A DNA stretch of 64,000 nucleotides from JAKACA01 sp050744865 (GTDB lineage Bacteria; Actinomycetota; Acidimicrobiia; Acidimicrobiales; Bog-793): positions 1 to 64,000 of the forward strand of contig JBOGHW010000077.1 of assembly GCA_050744865.1 (NCBI GenBank), in the 5' to 3' direction. Made by a program: the position numbers and the translations under genes. Numbering within the stretch: the first letter of the stretch is position 1; every line of letters starts with the position of its first letter. This document shows, one piece after another, positions 42,856 through 51,184 of the stretch. Under the pieces are notes generated by a model, which was not told the DNA's origin, made no database searches, and saw only the letters and a program-made list of their open reading frames with translations.

Positions 42856-43709
42856 GCGGCAACACCGTCTGGCTGGCCTCGTACCCCAAGTCGGGCAACA
42901 CCTGGTGGCGAGCCGTTTACTCCGCTTGGCGCTCCGGCGGCGCACCGCAGCTGGCGGCTCTGGGGACGATCGCGGCCTCGCGGCAGCGTTTCGACGAGGC
43001 TCTCGGCATCGCCAGCTCGGACTTGACGCCAGAGGAGATCGAGCGGCTCCGCCCGCTGGCCGACGATGCGGTCGACGAACGGCACGAGGAGCTTCGCCTG
43101 GAGAAGATCCACGATCGGCTGTCGACGGCGACCGGCGGGCAAATCGTCTCGGTCGCTGCCACCGCGGGCGCTCTCTACATCGTCCGCGACCCCCGCGACG
43201 TGGCAGTGTCGCTTGCCCATCATTACGACAGATCCGTGGACTGGGCGGTCGCCCTCCTGAACGAGCCGGGAGCGACTCTGGTCGGGAGGACCGACGACAT
43301 CGGCGACCAGCTGCCTCAGACGACGGGCAGCTGGTCCGAGCATGTCATCAGCTGGGTGGACGAAGCGCCGTTCCCGGTCCACGTGTTCAGGTACGAGGAC
43401 TGTCTTGCCGATCCGGTGAAAGCGTTCACTACCGGTTTCCGTGCTGCCGGCTTCGAGGTCGACACCCGGCAGCTCGTCGCCGCAGTCGAGCGGGCATCGT
43501 TTGCCAATCTTGCGGACGCCGAGGCGATCTCCGGATTCCCCGAGGCACGGTCGCGCAACAGTGCCTTCTTCAGGCAAGGCAAGGCTGGCAGCTGGCGTGA
43601 AGAGCTGCGACCCGACCTCGCCGAGCAGATCGAGGTGACTCATCACGCCGTGATGGCTCGGTTCGGTTACGCGACTGCCGAGCAGATCGAAGCCAGCGCC
43701 GATCAGTGA
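42852..43709 (+). CDS. PAPS-dependent sulfotransferase
   Basis: A 285-residue cytosolic sulfotransferase. The 5'-phosphosulfate-binding motif is LASYPKSGNTWWR near residues 8-20, and the 3'-phosphate motif IVRDPRDVAVSLAHHY appears at about 108-123. It also shows FRYEDCLADPVKAF and FFRQGKAGSWREEL, the usual C-terminal PAPS loop. It transfers sulfate to a hydroxyl; the target could be a Ser or Thr of the RiPP, since the core has no Tyr. The start is the GTG overlapping the kinase stop. A long in-frame extension upstream is a shadow of other genes. Confidence 0.88.
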   Translation: MSGNTVWLASYPKSGNTWWRAVYSAWRSGGAPQLAALGTIAASRQRFDEALGIASSDLTPEEIERLRPLADDAVDERHEELRLEKIHDRLSTATGGQIVSVAATAGALYIVRDPRDVAVSLAHHYDRSVDWAVALLNEPGATLVGRTDDIGDQLPQTTGSWSEHVISWVDEAPFPVHVFRYEDCLADPVKAFTTGFRAAGFEVDTRQLVAAVERASFANLADAEAISGFPEARSRNSAFFRQGKAGSWREELRPDLAEQIEVTHHAVMARFGYATAEQIEASADQ

Positions 43710-44605
43710 CGCGCCGGCATTACGTGCCGGTCGTCAGCCGCGCCGGCGAGAGAGGCCGGCGCTGACGCCGCAACTGTCGCCATGACCGCGTCGACGGTCT
43801 CTGCCATGCCGTCCCAGGACCGCCGCCGGGTCAGCACCCAGGCCGGCCGGTTGGCAAGCCGGAGCAGCACCGAGGGTTCCGAAGCAAGGTGCGCCCTGGC
43901 CCGGTAGCGAGCCAGTCGCCCAAGCAGCTGGGACGCCGGGACACGAGCCAGGCTGAGGTCGTCGCCCCATCGGAGGAACAGCCAGCCCGCCACAGGGCAG
44001 CTGGCTTGGCCGTGAGGAAGCGCCAAGCGCCATCGCGTGCCGTCGCGTACCTGCCTGAGCGGCCGTCCAGCAGCAGGTGTCGGATCACGAAGGTCCACGC
44101 AACGTGGGCCGGCGAATACCACATCACCATCGGACACCACGGAGTCGTCGGCAACGACATCGTGGCCGGCGACTGCCATCGTGGCAAGGAGGCTGCTCTT
44201 ACCAAGCTCGCGACCCCCGACGACGATCCACGCCGAGCCGGCGATCACGAATGCGCCCGCATGGAACGCCTCGCGCCGGAGCCAACGCCCGAAGATTGCG
44301 CCGACCGGAGACAGGTAAGGGTGAGCGACTGTGTCCACGTCCAACGATGGGCCTGAGTAGACAGCCTCACGGGCTGTACGGTCGAGACGGAGCCCTACGC
44401 CACTCGGGAGGGAGAAGACGGCCGAGATGTCGTCCACCCGCGAGGTGTTGTCGTGCGAGGGCACCGTCGCTTCGTGCCTCACGTGCACGAGCGGGACTGT
44501 GTGAGCGTCAGGTCCGAGCGCCTTCTCGCCAAGCAGCACCGAGTCGAGCCCTCTGACGACCGGGCCGTCCAGGCGGAGCCCGTAGGCAGTGAGGACCGCG
44601 CACAT
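43703..44605 (-). CDS. HPr-kinase-like protein 2
   Basis: A 300-residue protein with an HPr-kinase-like P-loop (IVVGGRELGKSSLLATMAVAG, about residues 129-149) and VVADDSVV after it. It runs opposite to the cluster, overlapping the sulfotransferase end by seven bases. Compared with kinase 1 its P-loop has different central residues and an Arg-rich C-terminus. It may act on the same peptide or be an unrelated ATPase of this family; the orientation leaves that open. Start ATG at 44605. Confidence 0.7.
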   Translation of the reverse strand: MCAVLTAYGLRLDGPVVRGLDSVLLGEKALGPDAHTVPLVHVRHEATVPSHDNTSRVDDISAVFSLPSGVGLRLDRTAREAVYSGPSLDVDTVAHPYLSPVGAIFGRWLRREAFHAGAFVIAGSAWIVVGGRELGKSSLLATMAVAGHDVVADDSVVSDGDVVFAGPRCVDLRDPTPAAGRPLRQVRDGTRWRLALPHGQASCPVAGWLFLRWGDDLSLARVPASQLLGRLARYRARAHLASEPSVLLRLANRPAWVLTRRRSWDGMAETVDAVMATVAASAPASLAGAADDRHVMPARH

Positions 44606-44670
44606 TTCGACCAGCCTACTTGGGTGCAGAATGGTCGCCCGGAATGGCTGGCCGGGTGGCGCCCACCTGC

Positions 44671-45411
44671 TCAGCTCCGCAGGGCGGCCTCGATCGCTGC
44701 CATGCCGTCGACCATCGCTCGAGTACCCCTCTCGTCCAGCACCGAATAGGCAGGGAGAACAAGCGAGTCGGTCAACTCTTCGGCCGCTCCCATCCGTGAC
44801 CTGTGCCTATCGGTGAGCGAGGGCGCCTCGTCGGTGTCCCAGCCGAACATTCGCAGCGCCTCGGGCCGAGACGAATAGTGCGCCTCGAGAGGGTTCAGGC
44901 CGGACGCCAGAATAGCGAGCAGGTGCACGCTGCCGCGGAGCTCGCGCAGCGTTGTCACGAGTTGCATCGCCCGCGCCGGGGCGTCGCCGGCGAGCGCGAA
45001 CGACTTGATGCCGGCGTAGAGGGCCAGACCTTCGATGGGTGCCGCCTCGTTCACAGCCGCGGCGGCGTCGTTGAAGGCGTCCAGGCCATCGAGACCTGCG
45101 AGCTTACGGCGCCCGTGCTCTCGGCAACACTCCATGTACGCCGCGGCTGCGTCTCGAGGTGCCACTTTGGCGGTACCGGCCAACCAGGTGTCGCGGATAA
45201 GGCTCGGCTTGAAATAGCCGAAGGCGCTCTGCACCAGCTGCCAGTCGACGTCACCCAGCACGCCACCGCGGCCAAGGACGTAGAACGTCACGGAGTCCAG
45301 GCCAAGCTCCTCGCCTTTGGCGACGGTCTCGGGCACGAAGTAGAACGCCCAGCCGTTGTCCTTGATCTTCGGGCAAACGTCGTCCATCAGCTCCTGAGCT
45401 GTCATCACCAT
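44671..45411 (-). CDS. SCO6745-family protein (function unknown)
   Basis: A 246-residue cytosolic helical protein of the actinobacterial SCO6745-like family. Segments: VTFYVLGRGGVLGDVDWQLV, RRKLAGLDGLDAFNDAA, LRGSVHLLAILASGLNPLEAH and a GWDTDEAP motif. Family function is not established, so none is offered. Start ATG at 45411, with a second ATG at 45405. It is transcribed away from the RiPP cluster's last plus-strand gene. Confidence 0.75.
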   Translation of the reverse strand: MVMTAQELMDDVCPKIKDNGWAFYFVPETVAKGEELGLDSVTFYVLGRGGVLGDVDWQLVQSAFGYFKPSLIRDTWLAGTAKVAPRDAAAAYMECCREHGRRKLAGLDGLDAFNDAAAAVNEAAPIEGLALYAGIKSFALAGDAPARAMQLVTTLRELRGSVHLLAILASGLNPLEAHYSSRPEALRMFGWDTDEAPSLTDRHRSRMGAAEELTDSLVLPAYSVLDERGTRAMVDGMAAIEAALRS

Positions 45412-45467
45412 GGCGGTGATGGTACCGGCGACTGCGGCTGAGCTAGGCGGTGGCGCCTAGCCAGAGG

Positions 45468-46088
45468 TCAGACGCTCAACCCGCCGCGCGCCTCGATGGC
45501 CCGCACGATCCTGTCGTTGGTGCCGTCCCACTCTTCCTGGCTCCGCTTCGGCAGCACTTCGTCCCACACGGTGAGGCACGAACCACGCAACTGGAGAAGA
45601 CCTTCAGGGCGGCCGAAGAACCAGATGTGGAGATGGGCGCCGCCGTCGCCCCACTTGTTGATGTGCACCTGGCCTATACCACCGAGGGACTTGATGGCCG
45701 CCTCGACTTTCGCCATGAGCGGTCCCAGCTCTCTTGCCCTCTCGTCGGGCAGCTGGTCGAGGTCGACGTGCTGCCGCGGGTAGAGAAGTACGGCTACAGG
45801 CACGCCCGAAGGCCCGATGCCGTGCAACCGCCAGTGCTCCGACGCCATGAGTGTGTCCTCGTCGGCCAGGCTGCAGGCGTGGCACGGCTTCCCGCCCTGT
45901 TCTCCGGCCCGCGGCGGCTCCGGGATTACGGGATCGTCGATGTGCCTGACCAGGATCTCCCCTTCGAAAGGAAAGATCTCCTCGCCTGTCAAATCCGGCA
46001 TCGGCAGGCGGCCCTCAGAATCCTGCCTGGCGCGGACGTCGAGGAGGAGCCGGTCGGTGAAGCTGGGTTCGGGTGCGTGATCGGCCAT
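45468..46088 (-). CDS. HIT-like/galactose-1-phosphate-uridylyltransferase-like protein
   Basis: A 206-residue protein. The HIT-like motif lies in QVHINKWGDGGAHLHIWFFG, and a CHAC pair may bind zinc. This combination suggests a HIT-superfamily nucleotide hydrolase or transferase; the substrate is unknown. The ATG at 46088 is used; the open frame to 46208 has no good start signal. It follows the SCO6745-like gene and precedes a region (46089-46283) of about 195 bases with no gene. Confidence 0.75.
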   Translation of the reverse strand: MADHAPEPSFTDRLLLDVRARQDSEGRLPMPDLTGEEIFPFEGEILVRHIDDPVIPEPPRAGEQGGKPCHACSLADEDTLMASEHWRLHGIGPSGVPVAVLLYPRQHVDLDQLPDERARELGPLMAKVEAAIKSLGGIGQVHINKWGDGGAHLHIWFFGRPEGLLQLRGSCLTVWDEVLPKRSQEEWDGTNDRIVRAIEARGGLSV

Positions 46089-46283
46089 CGGTCCACCGTA
46101 GCCGGGTGCATCTCGGGTCAGGAAGCTAGCGACTCCGAGGACCGGGGATATACCGGCGACAAATGCCGGCGAAAGGAGCAGTGCCGGCCAACTCGCGGAC
46201 ACCAGCACCTACGTAGAAGGCGAAAATGTCCTCGGGTTCAGGAACTGGGCGGGCGGCTAAAGCCCGTCAGGCACCTATTCCTA

Positions 46284-46862
46284 TTAGGAGGCGCCCAGGC
46301 CGAACCGGCGGCGACGCCAGGCCAAGCCCAGCATCATCGCTCCGGCGACGCCCAACCCGACGGTGAGCAGCCAGTACAACGAACCTGCCCAAGGCTCCCC
46401 CGTCGACACGGGCGGCACCGTCGAGGTCGTCGTAATGATGATCGAAGTCGATGCCGTGACAGTTGCGCCGTTGTTCGCAGCCGTCTCGGTACCGGTAATC
46501 TCGCACGGCCCTGTCGGGTACGTTGCCGGCACATCGACGGTGAACGAGTAGTCGCCCGCCACCGGGGTCTCCGGCACTGTCTCGATGTTGCACACCTTGA
46601 CACTGACAGTCCCCGAGGCCGCGGCCGCCGCGTGCGGCCCGTGGCCGCCAGCCGGGTACCAGCCGGTGCCTGACACCACGAACGACCCGCCCTGTGGAGC
46701 ACTCGACACGTTCGTCGTAATGGTGACGCAGTTGTTCGTGTAGGCACAACCGCTGCTCTGGGCGCTGGCTGCGCCCGCAGTGGCGAACGACGCGAGTGCC
46801 GCAACGGCAACGAACAATATTCCGCCAAGAGAAAGTCTACTTAGCCTAAGAAAAGCCGACAC
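46284..46862 (-). CDS. Surface-anchored secreted protein
   Basis: A 192-residue protein with signal peptide (LSLGGILFVAVAALASF, cleavage near AGAASAQ), a Ser/Thr/Gly-rich beta-like domain with CAYTNNC and CNIE/CEIT pairs, a Thr/Val/Pro-rich linker, and a C-terminal transmembrane segment followed by RRRR. The end looks like a sortase-type anchor without an LPxTG motif. The GTG at 46862 with GAGAGG nine bases upstream is preferred over the TTG at 46901. Confidence 0.75.
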   Translation of the reverse strand: MSAFLRLSRLSLGGILFVAVAALASFATAGAASAQSSGCAYTNNCVTITTNVSSAPQGGSFVVSGTGWYPAGGHGPHAAAAASGTVSVKVCNIETVPETPVAGDYSFTVDVPATYPTGPCEITGTETAANNGATVTASTSIIITTTSTVPPVSTGEPWAGSLYWLLTVGLGVAGAMMLGLAWRRRRFGLGAS

Positions 46863-47014
46863 GGCCCCCTGCCTCTCAAAGTAGATAGTCGCGTTCGTCA
46901 AACACTAGCCCGGACGGCGGACGCTGTCTAGCATCGCGCCTCGTCAGCTCCCTGCAGACCCAACTTCAGCGTCAGCGACGCCGCAGGTCAAAGCCGCATA
47001 CCAGGACGATCGCA

Positions 47015-48103
47015 TCAGATGCGAGCCTGCCTGGGATCCAGGGCGGAACCGAACGTCTGGCCGATGTAGTTGAGCGCCAGCAGCGTGAGGAAGAGAGCGG
47101 CCATCGGGGCGAATGTGAGCTGCGGGGCGATGCTGTACTCGCTCTGGCCGTTCGAGATCATGAGGCCCCAGGAGGCCTCGGTGGGCGACGTCAGGCCCAA
47201 GAAGGCCAGGGCGCCCTCGGCCAGGATGGCGATCGAGGCTCCCAGGGCGGCGAACGACGAGATGGGCAGGGCAACAAGGGGCAGCACTTCGCGCCAGAGG
47301 ATGCGCCGCGGGCGTGCCCCGAGCGACAGAGCTGCCAACACGAACTCTTGTTGCGAGATGTTGAAAGTGGCCGCGCGGGCGATCCGGGCGTAGGCAGGTA
47401 TGGAGAGGATGGCGATCGCCAGCACCGTGTTCTTGAAGCTCTCGCCGAGAAACGTCACGATCGTCAAGGCAAGTATCAACCCCGGCAGGGTCAGCAGGAC
47501 GTCGGTTACCCAGACGACGGCGACGTCGATAGCGCCGCGGTAGAAGCCGGCAAGCAGCCCGAGCCCTCCGCCTATGGCGATGCCGACCACCACCGACACG
47601 GCACCGACGATCATCGAGTAGCGGGCCCCGTACACGATCTGGGCGAAGATGTCATGACCGAGCTGGTCCGTCCCCAGCCAGTTGTGCCACGACGGACCGC
47701 TGTCGAACGGTCCCTGCAGCGGCTGCGTCGCGCTCTTCAGATGCAAGTAGCGGAAAAATATCGCCCCGAACACCACGAGCACCAACCATCCAACGGCTAT
47801 CCAGAAAGCCACGCCGAGCCGAAGGTTGATGGGCTTGGCTGCGGCCGCCGGAGCCGACATGGCTTCGGACCTGAGCCGCTCCAACTGTTCGTCGGCGGTT
47901 TCCTCGTCGACGTCGTCACCGGCCGCCAGGGCGGCGGCGCGTGCCCGCTGCAGGGACGCCTTGGCCTCGCGCTCTGAGGTCAAGCTCCCTGCGAGCGCGA
48001 CCGAGGCGCGAACAGCCTCCTCGGCTCGCGCCGTGGCCGAGGGCGCGTCCGCCTCGTCCCCGCCCTTGCGCCGGCGGGCGGTGCTACGCGAGATTCCTGC
48101 CAC
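47015..48103 (-). CDS. Oligopeptide-type ABC permease DppC-like
   Basis: A 362-residue inner-membrane permease of the DppC/OppC family, with conserved WLGTDQLGHDIFAQIVYGARYS and the EAA loop AALSLGARPRRILWREVLPL. A Lys/Glu/Ala/Arg-rich cytoplasmic extension of about 90 residues precedes the first transmembrane segment and is unusual for the family. It overlaps the permease gene upstream by 20 bases. No ATPase gene is adjacent in this window. Confidence 0.9.
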   Translation of the reverse strand: MAGISRSTARRRKGGDEADAPSATARAEEAVRASVALAGSLTSEREAKASLQRARAAALAAGDDVDEETADEQLERLRSEAMSAPAAAAKPINLRLGVAFWIAVGWLVLVVFGAIFFRYLHLKSATQPLQGPFDSGPSWHNWLGTDQLGHDIFAQIVYGARYSMIVGAVSVVVGIAIGGGLGLLAGFYRGAIDVAVVWVTDVLLTLPGLILALTIVTFLGESFKNTVLAIAILSIPAYARIARAATFNISQQEFVLAALSLGARPRRILWREVLPLVALPISSFAALGASIAILAEGALAFLGLTSPTEASWGLMISNGQSEYSIAPQLTFAPMAALFLTLLALNYIGQTFGSALDPRQARI

Positions 48104-49061
48104 GCCGCACCCGCGGGTCTAGAACGCCGTAGAGGAAGTCCGTCGTGAAATTCACCAGGACGAATCCTGTCGAGGTGAGGACGACGGTGCCTTGGACCAT
48201 GAGGTAGTCGCGTTTCTCTATGGATGTCACAAGAAGCGAGGCGATGCCCGGCAGGGCGAAGATCTCCTCCACGATGAGGGCACCGGCGAGGAGGGAGCCG
48301 ACGCTCAGCCCGACGACGCTCATGAGCGTGAAGCTCGACGGCCGCAGGGCATGATGGAGCAGGATGCGGCGCGTACGCAGGCCCTTGGATCGGGCCATGG
48401 TTATGAACTGGGACTTGAGGGTCGCAAGGAGGTCGCCGCGCAGCACGCGGATGAAGATTGCCAGCTGCCCCGCCGCCAGGATGAACGACGGCAGGAAGAT
48501 CGACGCAGGCGTGGCGATGACAGCCGGGGACTGCGAGCTACCCCACTGGAACCACTGCACGTATCCCCCGGCGGGGAACACCTTGACCTTGATGCAAAGG
48601 AAGTAGACGAGGGCGGGGCCGAGCACGAACGCCGGAAGTGCCAGGAGCCCGAGGCTCACGCGCCCGACGAGCTTGTCGAGCGTCTGGTTGGGCTTGAGGG
48701 CGCACAACAGGCCGAGCGGGATGGCTATGGCAAGCGACATCAGCTCGGCCTCGGTCATCAGCTCGAGAGTGAGCGGCAAGTGCTTGGCGATGGTGACCGT
48801 CACCGACTGATTCGACACGTACGACTGCCCGAGGCTCCCGTGCAGGGCGTGGTTCAACCAGTAGAAGTAACGCAGGTAGATGGGATGGTTCAGGCCGAGC
48901 TCGTTTGCCAATTGGGCGCGGGCGGCGGCCGTTCCCCCGACGCCGAGGATGGCGTTGACCGGGCTGCCGGGAAGCAGGTTGATGAGGTAGAAGGTCCCGA
49001 AGCTGACGGCGAAGACGACCGACACCATCCGGAGGAACCTGGTCCCTATGTAACGGACCAT
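48084..49061 (-). CDS. Oligopeptide-type ABC permease DppB-like
   Basis: A 325-residue inner-membrane permease of the DppB/OppB family with the LINLLPGSPVNAILG start region, the HGSLGQSYVSNQSV periplasmic segment, and the EAA loop MARSKGLRTRRILLHHALRP. It forms the heterodimeric channel with the DppC-like protein. The ATG is 18 bases after the substrate-binding gene, and the end overlaps dppC-like coding. Confidence 0.92.
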   Translation of the reverse strand: MVRYIGTRFLRMVSVVFAVSFGTFYLINLLPGSPVNAILGVGGTAAARAQLANELGLNHPIYLRYFYWLNHALHGSLGQSYVSNQSVTVTIAKHLPLTLELMTEAELMSLAIAIPLGLLCALKPNQTLDKLVGRVSLGLLALPAFVLGPALVYFLCIKVKVFPAGGYVQWFQWGSSQSPAVIATPASIFLPSFILAAGQLAIFIRVLRGDLLATLKSQFITMARSKGLRTRRILLHHALRPSSFTLMSVVGLSVGSLLAGALIVEEIFALPGIASLLVTSIEKRDYLMVQGTVVLTSTGFVLVNFTTDFLYGVLDPRVRRGRNLA

Positions 49062-49079
49062 CTGGCTGTCAGGGCTGGC

Positions 49080-50705
49080 TCAGCTGCTCAGCCAGAGCTG
49101 ATCTATCGGCGTCACCACACCCGCCTTCACGTCGGGATAAGCCGCCTGGCCGTTGGGCAAGGTCCCGTCGCCGACGCCATGCACCTTCGGCGACCACAGC
49201 AGTGCGACAGGCCCGCGCCCCAGCCAAATGTAAGGCGCTTGGGCTGCGAACTGCTTCCAGACCTGCCCGTAGTCGGCTTTACGCTGAGCCATGTTGGTAG
49301 TCGCCTCGCCGAGCGTGAGGTAGTGGTCGGTCGTGGCGTCCTTCAAGCGAGCGAAGTTGAGCGCGATCGACCCGACCGGGTGGGCGTTGGCCGACCACCA
49401 CCACGTGGCGTCGAGATCCGGGTCGACTTCACCGAATTGTGCCCAGCAGTCGGCCTGGTATCCGCCGACGACGGCGTCGTCGATGAAGGTCGCCTCCTCG
49501 GTCGAGGTCGGATTGACGTCGATCCCGATGGCCTGCCACTGAGCCTGCAGGAGGAGCATCGCCTGCTGGTTGGTGGACTCGTTCGTGCACCCGAGAGTGA
49601 ACTTCACGGGCAGTTTGGTGTGAGTCTGCGCCAGGTAGTCGTCCAGGTACTGCTTGGCCTTTGTGAGATTCGGCTTGGTCGGGTAGCCCGAGGGCACGTA
49701 CCAAGGAGAAGTCGGCCCATACGGCTCTGTTGCCACCGAGCCGAGGCCGAGGTCGATGGATTGCAAGATCGACTGCTGGTTGGTGGCGTACTCGAGGGCC
49801 AGCCGGAGGTCGAGGTTGTTGAGCGGTGCCTCGGCGGTGTTCAGCATGACGAAGGTCGGCGCTTGCGGGTACGTGATCTGCTCGTCGAAGCCGCTCGGCG
49901 GGCTCTTGATCTGGGAAGCCTCGGCGGTGGCCATGAACTGGATCTCTCCCGACTCCAGCTCGTCGAGGCTCGTCGTCGGTTCGACTATCACGTCGAAGGT
50001 GATCTGGTTGACGTAGGGCTCTCCCGTGCGCCAGTAGTTAGGGTTCTTCTTCACCACGAGCGCCGAGTTCTGCTGCCAGCTCACAAACGAGAAGGGCCCG
50101 GTGCCGATGGGGTCGTCCGAGTTGGCCGGGCTGGCTGCCTTCAACTGGGCGGGCGCCGCGATGAAGCCCGGTTGGGCCGCCATCACGGCCGGGAACGCCG
50201 CCCACGACGTGTTCATGTTCACCTGGACTGTCAGGTTGTTCACGACGACGGCGTTGCGCATCGGTATCACCGCCTGGCTGACCAGCAGCGAGCTTTTGCA
50301 CATGTTGAGTTGCAGCGCCACCGCGGCGGCGTTGAGCGCTTGGCCGTTCTGGAACTTGATGCCCGAGCGCAAGCCGATCGTCCAGACCGTGTAGTTGGCG
50401 TTATGCGTCAGGGACTTGGCGAGGTACGGCTCCACGACGCCGGCAGAGTTGTAGGCGGCTATTGGGTCGAAGATCGTCTGGGCGACGTAGTAGGAGTCGC
50501 CTGACCACTGGTCGCTGGTCGGGTTCCAGCCGTCGGTCTCGGCGCCAAGACCGATCGCCAGGTCCCCGCCGGGCACAGGTTTGCCCTCGGTCGAGGTGGT
50601 GACCTTGTTGGCCTTCGTCCCACCGGCGTGGTTCGACGAGCCGCCGCAACCGCCGAGAACGAGGGCGGCCACAATGGCCAGGACTACCAACGAACGCTTT
50701 CCCAT
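49080..50705 (-). CDS. Substrate-binding lipoprotein, SBP family 5
   Basis: A 541-residue solute-binding protein for the oligopeptide-type transporter. The N-terminus is a lipoprotein signal with lipobox LVLGGCGGS. The mature fold shows family-5 features such as LTHNANYTVWTIGLRSGIKF and NPNYWRTGEPYVNQI. The ATG at 50705 follows AAAGGGGGCGC, a good ribosome site; the open frame further upstream has no such site. Substrate (peptide, nickel or other) cannot be told from sequence. Confidence 0.9.
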   Translation of the reverse strand: MGKRSLVVLAIVAALVLGGCGGSSNHAGGTKANKVTTSTEGKPVPGGDLAIGLGAETDGWNPTSDQWSGDSYYVAQTIFDPIAAYNSAGVVEPYLAKSLTHNANYTVWTIGLRSGIKFQNGQALNAAAVALQLNMCKSSLLVSQAVIPMRNAVVVNNLTVQVNMNTSWAAFPAVMAAQPGFIAAPAQLKAASPANSDDPIGTGPFSFVSWQQNSALVVKKNPNYWRTGEPYVNQITFDVIVEPTTSLDELESGEIQFMATAEASQIKSPPSGFDEQITYPQAPTFVMLNTAEAPLNNLDLRLALEYATNQQSILQSIDLGLGSVATEPYGPTSPWYVPSGYPTKPNLTKAKQYLDDYLAQTHTKLPVKFTLGCTNESTNQQAMLLLQAQWQAIGIDVNPTSTEEATFIDDAVVGGYQADCWAQFGEVDPDLDATWWWSANAHPVGSIALNFARLKDATTDHYLTLGEATTNMAQRKADYGQVWKQFAAQAPYIWLGRGPVALLWSPKVHGVGDGTLPNGQAAYPDVKAGVVTPIDQLWLSS

Positions 50706-50794
50706 GGACTTGCGCCCCCTTTTGCTGAGCCGAGACCTCGCAAGTGTTACGCCTTGTATACCATTCCGTTGCCACTGCGCGAAGGTCATATTTG

Positions 50795-51122
50795 CTACGA
50801 GGTCCCGCCGACCGGCACCCCGCCCGGGTCGCGGGTGCTCGCCCCGGCGTCGCCAGGACGACTATCTGCTCCAGCGCCAACGGGAGCAGCTCCTCCTCCA
50901 GCACCCGCCGAAGGACATGGGAGTACACCTCCGAGCGAAGCGGCAGCCGGGCCAGCATCCAGTAGCGCCGAGAGGCCCTTGCAGGCGATGCGGTACAAGC
51001 CGTCGCTCACGTACCGGACGACGGTTCTCGTGGGTGACGAGAAGCACGTCCACGCACTGCTGGAACGCCTTGGCGACGATGTTGCCCAGTTGGTCGGCCG
51101 GGATGTCCTCGAACGTCGCCAT
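50795..51122 (-). pseudogene. Probable frameshifted small gene
   Basis: Three minus-strand frames each carry a plausible stretch in sequence: MATFEDIPADQLGNIVAKAF to THENR, then TVVRYVSDGLYRIACKGLSA, then YWMLARLPLRSEVYSHVLRR followed by VLEEELLPLALEQIVVL. The end returns to the second frame to a TAG at 50795. The joined protein of about 108 residues would be helical with no known family. Either the gene is decayed or the assembly has indels. The remaining bases between 50706 and 51184 show nothing else. Confidence 0.35.
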
Positions 51123-51184
51123 CGTCGGACATCTGCGCGTCACCCGGCTGTGCCAGCACGGTTACAGGTGTACCCCCGGGGTGG

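Noticed and set aside
48192..50504. Plus-strand open frame of 770 codons
   Set aside because: Shadow of the DppB-like permease and substrate-binding protein genes, which have clear families and signals.
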